Shown piece after piece: positions 16,489 to 23,498 of a stretch of DNA of 64,000 bases. Position numbers and translations under genes: made by a program. Position 1 is the stretch's first letter; every line of letters begins with the position of its first letter. The notes beneath the pieces are model-generated. The model was given only the letters and a program-made list of their open reading frames with translations. It did no database searches and had not been told where the DNA came from. The stretch covers positions 3,224,001 through 3,288,000 of the forward strand of contig OZ257260.1 of the NCBI GenBank assembly GCA_965279735.1, given 5' to 3'. This DNA is from CAIUGU01 sp965279735 (GTDB taxonomy: Bacteria; Pseudomonadota; Gammaproteobacteria; Steroidobacterales; Steroidobacteraceae).

Positions 16489-17022
16489 ATGGCTGTCAGG
16501 CCCGTACTCAAGATGGGTGATTCGGTGCTGCTCAAGGTGGCCGAGCCCGTGCAGGCCTTTGATACGCCCGAGCTCGAGGACCTGCTCGTCGACATGCAGG
16601 ACACGATGGCCGCGCTGAATGGCGCAGGCATTGCGGCTCCGCAGATCGGCGTCTCGAAACAGGTCGTGATCTTTGGCGTGGGCAAGAATCCCCGGTATCC
16701 GGATGCCGAGGAAGTCCCGTTCACGGTTCTCGTCAATCCGGTGATCACACCCCTGACAGACGAGAAAGCCGAAGGCTGGGAAGGCTGCCTCTCCGTCCCG
16801 GGAATGCGGGGCCTCGTCCCCCGTTTCACCCGCATCCGTTACCAGGGCCGTGACCCGCAAGGCAAAGAGATCGACCGTACTGTCGATGGCTTTCATGCCA
16901 TCGTCGTCCAGCACGAGGTCGATCACCTGCTCGGGATCCTGTACCCGATGCGCATCACTGATCTGCGGAAATTCGGGTTCAGCGATGTCCTCTTTCCTGG
17001 GCAGGATGTTCAGGACGATTGA
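16489..17022 (+). CDS. def: Peptide deformylase
   Basis: Removes the N-formyl group from nascent proteins; Fe2+-dependent and ribosome-associated. The 177-residue protein has all three motifs: GAGIAAPQIG (45-54), EGCLSVP with metal ligand C100, and QHEVDHL with H142/H146 and catalytic E143. The start at MAVRPVLK follows an AGGAAG at about 16475. It is isolated from the usual fmt/sun context and may be a second deformylase gene. The palindromic element A begins 4 bp after its stop. Confidence 0.95.
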   Translation: MAVRPVLKMGDSVLLKVAEPVQAFDTPELEDLLVDMQDTMAALNGAGIAAPQIGVSKQVVIFGVGKNPRYPDAEEVPFTVLVNPVITPLTDEKAEGWEGCLSVPGMRGLVPRFTRIRYQGRDPQGKEIDRTVDGFHAIVVQHEVDHLLGILYPMRITDLRKFGFSDVLFPGQDVQDD

Positions 17023-17025
17023 AGA

Positions 17026-17138
17026 GGGACTTCGTGCCGCAAATGATTTTCAGGGACGCCGTGAATCCGTCCCTGGAGGCCCTGGGTTCGGCTTCCTGCC
17101 TCACACAGCCCTGAAAATCATTTCCGACACAAAGTCCC
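17026..17138 (+). repeat. Long palindromic element, copy A
   Basis: Inner arms AAATGATTTTCAGGG (17041-17055) and CCCTGAAAATCATTT (17109-17123) are perfect inverted repeats. Outer arms at 17026-17039 and 17124-17138 extend the stem with two mismatches that become G-U pairs in a minus-strand transcript. The 53-nt loop begins ACGCCGTGAATCCGTCCC and contains CTGGGTTCGGC. Three related copies lie at 19371-19478, 21429-21517 and 21588-21692. The element fills most of the gap between def and the dehydrogenase gene. Confidence 0.8.
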
Positions 17139-17171
17139 ACGGATCCCTCCGAATCCTCCTTACGGATAAAT

Positions 17172-18053
17172 ATGTCCATCGCTGATAGAGGCTCTGTGCT
17201 GGTGGGGTTGATAGGCGAAGGCATCCAGCAGTCGCTGACGCCTGCATTGCATGAACGCGAAGGCGATGAGCAGGGACTGCGCTATCTGTATCGGTTGATC
17301 GATCTCGACCAGCTTGGCTTGTCAGTCGAGGCGCTTCCTGCACTTCTCGTTGCGGCGGAGCAGATGGGATTCCGGGGCCTCAACATCACGCATCCCTGCA
17401 AGCAGGCGGTGGTCGGTCTGCTGCATGAACTTTCGCCGGAGGCCCGCCTGCTGGGCGCGGTGAATACCGTCGTCTTCCAGGACGGCCGCCGTTACGGTTA
17501 CAACACGGACGCCTTCGGGTTCGCAGAGAATTTCAGCCGCAGCTTCGGAGATGCCAGACGCGAGAAGGTAGTGCAGTTGGGGGCTGGCGGTGCAGGCGCG
17601 GCAGTCGCCTATGCCGCGCTTTCGGAGGGCGTGGAAACCTTGCTGGTGTTCGATCCCGACCGTAGAAAGTCGGAGCACGTGGTGGAGATGTTGCAAGGGC
17701 ATTTCGGATTTACGCGCGCCGGAGTCGGCGAGGATCTCGCGGCGACCCTGCGTCAAGCGGACGGCCTGATCCATGCGACTCCGACAGGGATGGACAAGCA
17801 TCCCGGACTGCCCCTGCCCAGGGCTCTGCTGCGCCCGGATCTATGGGTTGCGGAAATCGTGTATTTCCCCGTAGAAACAGAATTGCTTCGTGCGGCCAGG
17901 GCGATCGGCTGTCGCACACTCGATGGCACCGGTATGGCAGTCTTGCAGGCAGTGGGGGCTTTCCGTCTCTTCACAGGCATTGCGCCTGACGTGGAGCGGA
18001 TGTTCAGCCATCTTTCCTCACTGCTGCACGAGAGAACAACGCAAGGAAAATAA
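17172..18053 (+). CDS. Shikimate/quinate dehydrogenase family protein
   Basis: A 293-residue NAD(P)-dependent oxidoreductase of the AroE family. The substrate half has GLNITHPCKQAV (catalytic lysine) and GAVNTVVF, then YNTDAFGF with the catalytic aspartate. The nucleotide-binding half has QLGAGGAGAAVAYA, with acidic FDPDRRK at the end of strand 2. An Asp there favours NAD+ over NADP+. HATPTGM and a late GTGMAVLQAVGAF complete the family pattern. The NITHPCKQ form resembles catabolic quinate/shikimate dehydrogenases more than biosynthetic AroE, as I recall it. An MFS carrier begins 3 bp later, which also favours quinate/shikimate use. Confidence 0.85.
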   Translation: MSIADRGSVLVGLIGEGIQQSLTPALHEREGDEQGLRYLYRLIDLDQLGLSVEALPALLVAAEQMGFRGLNITHPCKQAVVGLLHELSPEARLLGAVNTVVFQDGRRYGYNTDAFGFAENFSRSFGDARREKVVQLGAGGAGAAVAYAALSEGVETLLVFDPDRRKSEHVVEMLQGHFGFTRAGVGEDLAATLRQADGLIHATPTGMDKHPGLPLPRALLRPDLWVAEIVYFPVETELLRAARAIGCRTLDGTGMAVLQAVGAFRLFTGIAPDVERMFSHLSSLLHERTTQGK

Positions 18054-18055
18054 CA

Positions 18056-19354
18056 ATGGAGTCGGGGGGAATTGTTCAAGCGCCCACTAGGGCGCGGCTG
18101 CGTGTTCTTGCGCTCATCTCGGGTTGCGTGACGATCAACTACCTCGATCGCGCATTGCTTGGCATCGCGGCCCCTTCACTGCAGGCGGAGTTCGCCTTAA
18201 GTCCCGCAGCGATGGGGCTCGTGCTTTCCGCCTTTTCGTGGACGTACTTTCTGGCCCAGGTGCCCGCCGGCATTTTCCTGGACCGGTTCAAGGTAAGACT
18301 GATATATGGTGCTTCACTGATCGCCTGGTCGGCAGTGACGCTGCTGCACATGCTGGCGGTCGGATTTACTTCGCTCATGGGACTGCGTTTTGCACTCGGC
18401 CTCGCCGAGGCGCCCTGCTTTCCGGCCAACAGCAATGTCGTCGCGATGTGGTTCCCGCGCAGCGAGCGCGCCCGGGCCATTGCGGTCTATACAGCGGCGG
18501 AATACATCGGCCTCAGTTTCTTAAGTCCCTTGCTGTTTGTGATCCTGCAGTATTTCGGCTGGCGCGTGCTGTTCGCGGTGGCCGGCGTCGCGGGTCTGCT
18601 CTACGGCTTTGTCTTCCTGCGCGGCTACCGGGATCCCGCCGACCACCGGGGAATCAACCAGGCCGAGCTCGATCACATTGCTGCCGGCGGTGCGGTTGTC
18701 GGCAAGCTCCCGTCCCGCACCACCTTTCGGCTCGCGCACATCACTGAATTGTTCCGTCATCGCCAGATGTGGGGTCTGTGCATCGGGCAGTTTGCGGTCT
18801 ACTCGACGTTCGTGTTTTTCCTGACGTGGTTCCCCACGTACCTTGCCACCGAACGCCAGATGAGCTGGATCAAGGTGGGATTTTTTACCGCGCTGCCTTA
18901 CGTTGCCGGCTTCTTCGGCATCCTGTTCGCAGGCTGGTGGTCCGACTTCATGCTGAAGCGGGGTTTGTCCCTGAACACAGCGCGCAAATGGCCTGTGATC
19001 GTCGGGCTGGTGGGTGCTTCCACGATCATGGCGGCGAACTACGTAGAGAGCGTTCCCGTCATCATCGCCATCCTTTCCGTGGCCTTCTTCTGCCAGGCGA
19101 TGTCGTCTTCCGGCTGGTCGGCAATCTCCGAGATTGCTCCCAAGGAGCGCCTCGGGCTGGTAGGTGGTCTGTTCAGCGCCTCCGCCAATCTGTCGGGAAT
19201 CGTCACCCCGCTGGTCATCGGCTTCATCGTCCAGACCACCGGCTCCTTCGTAGGCGCACTGGCCTTCGTCGGCAGCGTGGCCCTCGTCGGGGCGTTCTCC
19301 TGGATTTTCCTCATCGGCGACATCAAGCCGATGGCAGCTTCAAGTCAGGCATGA
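18056..19354 (+). CDS. MFS transporter, anion:cation symporter (ACS)-like
   Basis: A 432-residue, twelve-helix major facilitator. It begins in the cytosol, and helix 1 starts at about VLALISGCVTINYLDRALLGIAAPSLQAE, the N-YxDR motif typical of ACS-family organic-anion transporters. The loop 2-3 motif is GIFLDRFKVR. RFALGLAEAPCFPANSNVVAMWFPRSERARA is the helix-4/5 region common to glucarate, hexuronate and hydroxybenzoate carriers. Co-transcription with the upstream dehydrogenase (2-bp gap) suggests that it imports quinate, shikimate or a related acid. That substrate is inferred only from the neighbour. Confidence 0.88.
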   Translation: MESGGIVQAPTRARLRVLALISGCVTINYLDRALLGIAAPSLQAEFALSPAAMGLVLSAFSWTYFLAQVPAGIFLDRFKVRLIYGASLIAWSAVTLLHMLAVGFTSLMGLRFALGLAEAPCFPANSNVVAMWFPRSERARAIAVYTAAEYIGLSFLSPLLFVILQYFGWRVLFAVAGVAGLLYGFVFLRGYRDPADHRGINQAELDHIAAGGAVVGKLPSRTTFRLAHITELFRHRQMWGLCIGQFAVYSTFVFFLTWFPTYLATERQMSWIKVGFFTALPYVAGFFGILFAGWWSDFMLKRGLSLNTARKWPVIVGLVGASTIMAANYVESVPVIIAILSVAFFCQAMSSSGWSAISEIAPKERLGLVGGLFSASANLSGIVTPLVIGFIVQTTGSFVGALAFVGSVALVGAFSWIFLIGDIKPMAASSQA

Positions 19355-19370
19355 ACCGCGTGTACTTCAG

Positions 19371-19478
19371 GCTTCGTGCCGCAAGAGGTTTTCAAGAACG
19401 CCGCAAGTACATCCCTGTAGGCTCTGGGTTCGACTCCTGTCTCACACAGTCTTGAAAACCTCTTCCGACCCAACGCCC
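19371..19478 (+). repeat. Long palindromic element, copy B
   Basis: Inner arms AAGAGGTTTTCAAGA (19383-19397) and TCTTGAAAACCTCTT (19450-19464) are perfectly complementary but differ from those of copies A and C. The 52-nt loop is close to that of C: ACGCCGCAAGTACATCCC, then TGTAGGCTCTGGGTTCG and a CTCACACAG end. It lies just after the MFS stop, in a 244-bp stretch with no other convincing gene. The outer flank starts GCTTCGTGCCGC as in copy A. Confidence 0.8.
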
Positions 19479-19598
19479 ATCGTTAACGCTGACGGAATGA
19501 AATCCTTGTCGCCGATATCAAGCAGCTCTCGCATCAGGTAGCCGTAAGCCCAGCATAAGTATTAGTACTAAATCGCCGTAGCCAGCGGATGCCGAGAA

Positions 19599-20258
19599 CT
19601 AACAGCGAGACCTTGAGCGTTTTGGGGTATCCGTTGCCGGGGGAGCGCTTGGGCCGGGTTCAGAATGTGATTGCCCCAATCCGCGATATCGCTGAAGGCG
19701 TGTTGCAGGGTTGGCCCAATCTTCACGCAAGGCATTCTTGTACCAAGCGCCGTCCTCTGCCTGTATGGCCTCTGGATAGGCCTCGATTTTTGGCCCCTCC
19801 AGCGCGTCGAACCATCGCAGAATCTCCTTAGACAATTCCGATCCAACAGCCCTTTTTCGGGAACGAAGGCGGCTTGCTGCCGCTCCGCAGAAAGTTGAGC
19901 GATTGGTAATATTCAGCCCTGCTTCCCCGTATACGTGAGGAAATGCTGTTGCGCCTGAATTATCAATCAACATGGGAGCATTCGGATAAGGCAAAGGCCG
20001 ATAGCTCTTGTCCCACTCAATACGCTCCATGGAACCAGCAACCTTGATTGGGGGCGTTACTCCAACAATCCGAATTTCGCCGTTACCTCCTTGGAGAAAG
20101 GCTAAACGGTCGCCGTCTCTGAGCAACGTCAGGCGAGGATGCAGAACATTCGCACTGTGACACCCTGTCTTCCCAAAACTTCCGAACTCCCAGAACGGAT
20201 CGTCACGCCTGTCAGTCGGTGACCTAGGCACACGCAAGAAGATGAAGTAGAGGGTCAT
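19599..20258 (-). CDS. Conserved protein translationally coupled to the Nmad3 gene
   Basis: A 219-residue protein starting at MTLYFIFLRVPRSPTD (20258). The ATG overlaps the stop of the Nmad3 gene as ATGA, so the two are translated together. The first ~125 residues look conserved: DDPFWEFGSFGKTGCHSANVLHPR, then RLAFLQGGNGEIRIVGVTPP, then APMLIDNSG. The last ~40 are low-complexity (SEPGPSAPPATDTPKRSRSR). I recall similar proteins beside Nmad3 genes but know no family name. The TGCH motif and short beta-rich core could suggest a small nucleic-acid or metal-binding fold; this is speculation. Base composition is lower in GC than the flanks. Confidence 0.65.
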   Translation of the reverse strand: MTLYFIFLRVPRSPTDRRDDPFWEFGSFGKTGCHSANVLHPRLTLLRDGDRLAFLQGGNGEIRIVGVTPPIKVAGSMERIEWDKSYRPLPYPNAPMLIDNSGATAFPHVYGEAGLNITNRSTFCGAAASRLRSRKRAVGSELSKEILRWFDALEGPKIEAYPEAIQAEDGAWYKNALREDWANPATRLQRYRGLGQSHSEPGPSAPPATDTPKRSRSRC

Positions 20259-21118
20259 GAGTGGTTCCGGATGAGACCGCCGACCCATTGTTCAGCTTCC
20301 GGATAGATCGCGCCATCCAAAACGAATTCCTGCCCCTTTGCGGCTGAACGGAGAGTTATGCCATTGCTATTCTGCTGCCATTGATCAGGCCGAGGATGGT
20401 ACGACAATGGCGCTCGCCCTGGTCGCGGCAGGAACCATGACGGCAGAGACCAAACACTCCTGGAACTTCCCGGTTGTGTGAGACGCAATCGATCATCGTA
20501 CAGTGCGAATCGCCCGCCGCCGCACGCAGCGTTCGGATTGAAGCGGGATTTCTCACGTGCGATGTACAGCACGTTGCGAGGATCGGTGTAGTGATCGGGC
20601 TGTGATACGTGCGGATGATTGGATACCCACGGAAACTCGGAGATGCAGCGCTCGCGTTCTTGGACGACCGGCAATACATCGGCCACTTCGATCCAACCGA
20701 AAAGTACATGCAGATGCGGCGCGCTTCTGACGTAGCGCCACTTGCCCGCCTTGCATTCGGTTTCACGGAACCAACCGAAAAAGAGGAACACATCGCCCGC
20801 ACCTACTGCCATGTCTCTCAGGTGACTTTGCGCGTTCCCGGTTTGCCCGAGCGCAGGACGCCATCCCGGCAAGCGAGAAGACGGTGCGCGATCAAGATCG
20901 GGGTCCAGATGAACAACGGACTCCAGGCAGTGGGAACCGCGACTCAGATCGGCAAGCAGTCCACGAACATCGACGTCGCCGCTATTGATGTCGGCGAACG
21001 TAAATAGGTCATGGCGCGAAGGGATAGGAAGGGGGAGCAGTCGTCCATCAGGAAGGATCGGGCTAGGTATGCCTCCATATCCTGAATCGAATCCCTTCCT
21101 AGATAAAACCAGCTTCAT
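20255..21118 (-). CDS. Nmad3 (nucleotide modification associated domain 3) protein
   Basis: A 287-residue protein that I recognise as Nmad3 from its opening, LSRKGFDSGYGGIPSPILPDG (about 5-25). Other conserved points are VVHLDPDL (68-75), VGAGDVFLFFGWFR (105-118), HVLFGWIEVADV (137-148), HPH (168-170), LSYHPRP and the C-terminal KGQEFVLDGA (261-270). Nmad domains were predicted by Iyer, Burroughs, Zhang and Aravind (2013) in genes tied to DNA base modification; I know of no biochemistry for Nmad3. AGGA lies 5 bases before the ATG. The cassette's GC content is visibly lower than its surroundings, and palindromic elements lie on both sides, which suggests horizontal acquisition. Confidence 0.78.
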   Translation of the reverse strand: MKLVLSRKGFDSGYGGIPSPILPDGRLLPLPIPSRHDLFTFADINSGDVDVRGLLADLSRGSHCLESVVHLDPDLDRAPSSRLPGWRPALGQTGNAQSHLRDMAVGAGDVFLFFGWFRETECKAGKWRYVRSAPHLHVLFGWIEVADVLPVVQERERCISEFPWVSNHPHVSQPDHYTDPRNVLYIAREKSRFNPNAACGGGRFALYDDRLRLTQPGSSRSVWSLPSWFLPRPGRAPLSYHPRPDQWQQNSNGITLRSAAKGQEFVLDGAIYPEAEQWVGGLIRNHS

Positions 21119-21428
21119 ATTTTCCTGCGGGTGAGAACTGGTGGCTGCTTATTAGCTCCAGCACAAGTTGGCGGAAGGGGTGAGATTCAACTCACGGACC
21201 CCGTAAAGCGTCGCTTGTTATTAAGAAAAGTGCCACAAACGGCTCGGCCACCCTTCCGTACTTCAATCTTGCCGCCCACTCGCCGCGCTGGGAGCGGTCG
21301 CGCGTAAGGTACCGTATTCACTCCTCGCTCGGCACGGTCTGCGCCAGTTTTCTAGGCCGATGCGTGCAATCGCTCTTTGAATTATCAGGCGCCACTGCGG
21401 CTAGGTCTTTCTGCGGCTTTGGGTCGGG

Positions 21429-21517
21429 ATCGATTTTCATGACTGTTGAGATGCGAAGCGCAACGTCGAATCCAGAGCCTCCAGGGACGGATTTACGGCG
21501 TCCCCTAAATCGTTTCC
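21429..21517 (-). repeat. Degenerate palindromic element, copy D
   Basis: On the minus strand this reads AACGATTTAGGGG, then ACGCCGTAAATCCGTCCC and GGAGGCTCTGGATTCG, a diverged distal loop and a right arm TCATGAAAATCGAT. Only CGATTT/AAATCG still pairs and the loop end has changed, so it appears to be a decayed copy. Orientation is opposite to A and B and equal to C. It sits in the 680-bp gene-free stretch upstream of the Nmad3 gene. Confidence 0.55.
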
Positions 21518-21587
21518 GAAATATTTTGCGCGGGAATTGGTCCCTGATGATGTCACCGGTGCACGAATCGCTTAACCTTTGGCGAGT

Positions 21588-21692
21588 TTTGGGTCAGAAG
21601 TTGTTTTCGAAACCGTGTGAGGCAGGAGCCGAACCCGGAGCCTACACGGACGTACTTGCGGCGTTTTCGAAAACAACTTGTGGCACGAAGCT
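21588..21692 (-). repeat. Long palindromic element, copy C (inverted)
   Basis: Inner arms AAGTTGTTTTCGAAA (21598-21612) and TTTCGAAAACAACTT (21665-21679) are perfect inverted repeats, again with a different arm sequence from A and B. The 52-nt loop read on the minus strand begins ACGCCGCAAGTACGTCC and carries TGTAGGCTCCGGGTTCGG. The outer flank GCTTCGTGCC is shared. With D it occupies the 680 bp between the Nmad3 gene and the DUF3612-type regulator; I see no gene there. Confidence 0.8.
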
Positions 21693-21798
21693 CGCGCCTC
21701 TGGGACAAACCCGGCTCGCGTCGATGGGATGAAATCCATCGTGTACGTGCGCATGCGTTCGACGGGCCGGAAGTCGCAACATCAGCGCCCGTCACAAG

Positions 21799-23358
21799 TC
21801 AGGGCGCTTCCCCGACTTCGTCCATGATTTCCCGACGAACGTCCGCGATCTCCCGGGCACGCGTTCCGCGGGAATGATCGCATCGATCGGTGCGCGGACA
21901 GTTCGAGCTGCGCGGACAGATGATGCGCGCCGGCTTTTCCAGAGCGTCTTCCAGCCACGCGATCCCCAGGATGCTGGCGATCAGCTTGATTCCCTTGGCA
22001 GCTTTCGCGGGAATGGGTGCTTCCCCGTTACGTGACAGACAGGCAGTGGTCACGGCTTCGATGATGTCGTCAGCGTCGAGGCCATTGGAGCGCAGCGCAG
22101 GCGCGAGGTCGATACCCACGGACAACACATGGGGATTGCGCGCCATGTCATGAACACGAACCGAATGGCAGCAGTACAGCAATGACCGCTCGCCGTCGCG
22201 CAGGACGGATATCTGCGAGCTGCTCTCGCGACGCCCGTCGAGCATGCGGAACACCGCCCAGTGAGGACAGGGATCAGTGACCCGGACCAGATTGCCCCAG
22301 GGCAATGGAATACCGTTCCCGCGATACACGGCACGCAGGTAGCCCGGCGGATAGGCATCGAAGAAGTGCCAGTAGGGATACAGCGACACCTTCGTCATCC
22401 GCCGCATGATGAGAGCCGGCGTGACCTCGATCTTCTTCGCTGCCTCGACCCGATAGCGCTCGCGAGTCAGGAAACGGCGGAACGGAACCCTGGGGCAGAG
22501 CAGCGCACCCGCGAAGAAGCTGCATTCGAAGTCCCGCCAGGCGTGAAGCACATCGTAGGCATTGAGACCCGCCTCGCTATGCGCTCCGCTTTCCGGACTG
22601 CCGCCGATTTCCCCGCCAGTGGCGTGCACCGTTTTCAGGCCATCCCCGCCGTGCAGCAGCTTGTGGCCCAGATGCGATGCTAGATCGAACTTCAGACGCG
22701 CGGGATCATCCTTGAGGCTCCGGTTCAGATAGATCTTTCGCGGCGCATCGAAAAACGAACGCACCATGCTGCGCACTTCCTGGTCCTTGTCACGCGCCAG
22801 AAGCGGCTTGCGGTCGAACCAGCGCAGTTCGAGGCCATGCGTCTTGCACAAGCGCGTGAGGTCGCTGACGGAAAGCGGGAACTGGCGCTCGCCGATGCTC
22901 TCCGCCGCACGCTCGAGATCGGGAAAGTCGTTCTGCGAGAGTTCCTGGTGCGAGCGGATCAGCAGGTGGGCGAATTGCCGGCCTGTCGTTCCGGTCTGCG
23001 CCAGGAGCTCGGGGATGGCCGCCTGCAGCAACTCCTTCGAGAACAGAAAGGCGGGCTCGAGCGGCACCTGTGCGGCACCGCCTGAGCGTTCACGCGTGAT
23101 GCTGGTTTCGAGTTCAGGACTGTCGTCGAGAAACCATTCCGGTGTCCGCTGGAACACGGTTGCAAGCAGCCGCAGCAGCTCTTCCGACGGCATGCGTTTG
23201 CCGCTCTCGATCATGCTGAGGTAGGACACCGAAGGCGCCCTCGCAGGATCAAGCTGGATACAGCGCGCGGAGAGTTCTTCCAGCGTCAGGCGATTGCGCT
23301 TGCGCGAAGCACGCAGCTTGGCGCCCAGGAAATGGCTTTTCTTGTCGAAGGTCTTCAC
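21799..23358 (-). CDS. XRE-family regulator of the glyoxylate locus (DUF3612/RamB-like)
   Basis: A 519-residue regulator. An N-terminal Cro/CI helix-turn-helix spans about 8-75 (LGAKLRASRKRNRLTLEELSARC, then YLSMIESGKRMPSEELL). A central IrrE/ImmA-like region follows, and a long C-terminal domain has a cysteine cluster (IICPRSSNCPRTDRC) near the end. Where ImmA proteases have HExxH, this protein has HLGHKLLH, so the metalloprotease glutamate is absent. Proteins of this architecture next to isocitrate lyase resemble RamB/ScfR-type regulators that sense acyl-CoA or acetate metabolism. It is divergent from aceA and probably controls it and itself. Confidence 0.85.
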   Translation of the reverse strand: MKTFDKKSHFLGAKLRASRKRNRLTLEELSARCIQLDPARAPSVSYLSMIESGKRMPSEELLRLLATVFQRTPEWFLDDSPELETSITRERSGGAAQVPLEPAFLFSKELLQAAIPELLAQTGTTGRQFAHLLIRSHQELSQNDFPDLERAAESIGERQFPLSVSDLTRLCKTHGLELRWFDRKPLLARDKDQEVRSMVRSFFDAPRKIYLNRSLKDDPARLKFDLASHLGHKLLHGGDGLKTVHATGGEIGGSPESGAHSEAGLNAYDVLHAWRDFECSFFAGALLCPRVPFRRFLTRERYRVEAAKKIEVTPALIMRRMTKVSLYPYWHFFDAYPPGYLRAVYRGNGIPLPWGNLVRVTDPCPHWAVFRMLDGRRESSSQISVLRDGERSLLYCCHSVRVHDMARNPHVLSVGIDLAPALRSNGLDADDIIEAVTTACLSRNGEAPIPAKAAKGIKLIASILGIAWLEDALEKPARIICPRSSNCPRTDRCDHSRGTRAREIADVRREIMDEVGEAP

Positions 23359-23498
23359 GACTTGCTCACCGGAAGTGGCCGCGACTTTTGTGAAATTAAC
23401 AATGTGAAGTTTCTGAAGTCAAATTTCTCTGATTCGCGAAGCTATATTCGATCCCAAGAGCGCTTTCGCCTGGATTACGAAGCCGGAGACTGTCTGCC
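23359..23498. promoter_or_regulatory. Divergent promoter/operator region of the regulator and aceA
   Basis: This 140-bp gap contains an AT-rich stretch (23385-23432) in an otherwise GC-rich area. Two similar half-sites lie there, TTGTGAAA (23389-23396) and ATGTGAAG (23402-23409), about 13 bp apart and so on roughly the same helix face. TATATT at 23443-23448 could be the aceA -10. The half-sites are candidate binding sites for the adjacent regulator; this is inference from position. Confidence 0.4.

Noticed and set aside
17076..17100. tRNA-like T-arm GGTTCG in the palindromic elements
   Set aside because: The GGGTTCG stretch recalls a T-loop, but there is no acceptor stem, anticodon arm or CCA end around it in any copy.
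21364..21732. 122-residue plus-strand gene upstream of the DUF3612 regulator
   Set aside because: It runs through palindromic elements D and C and has no domain or ribosome site.
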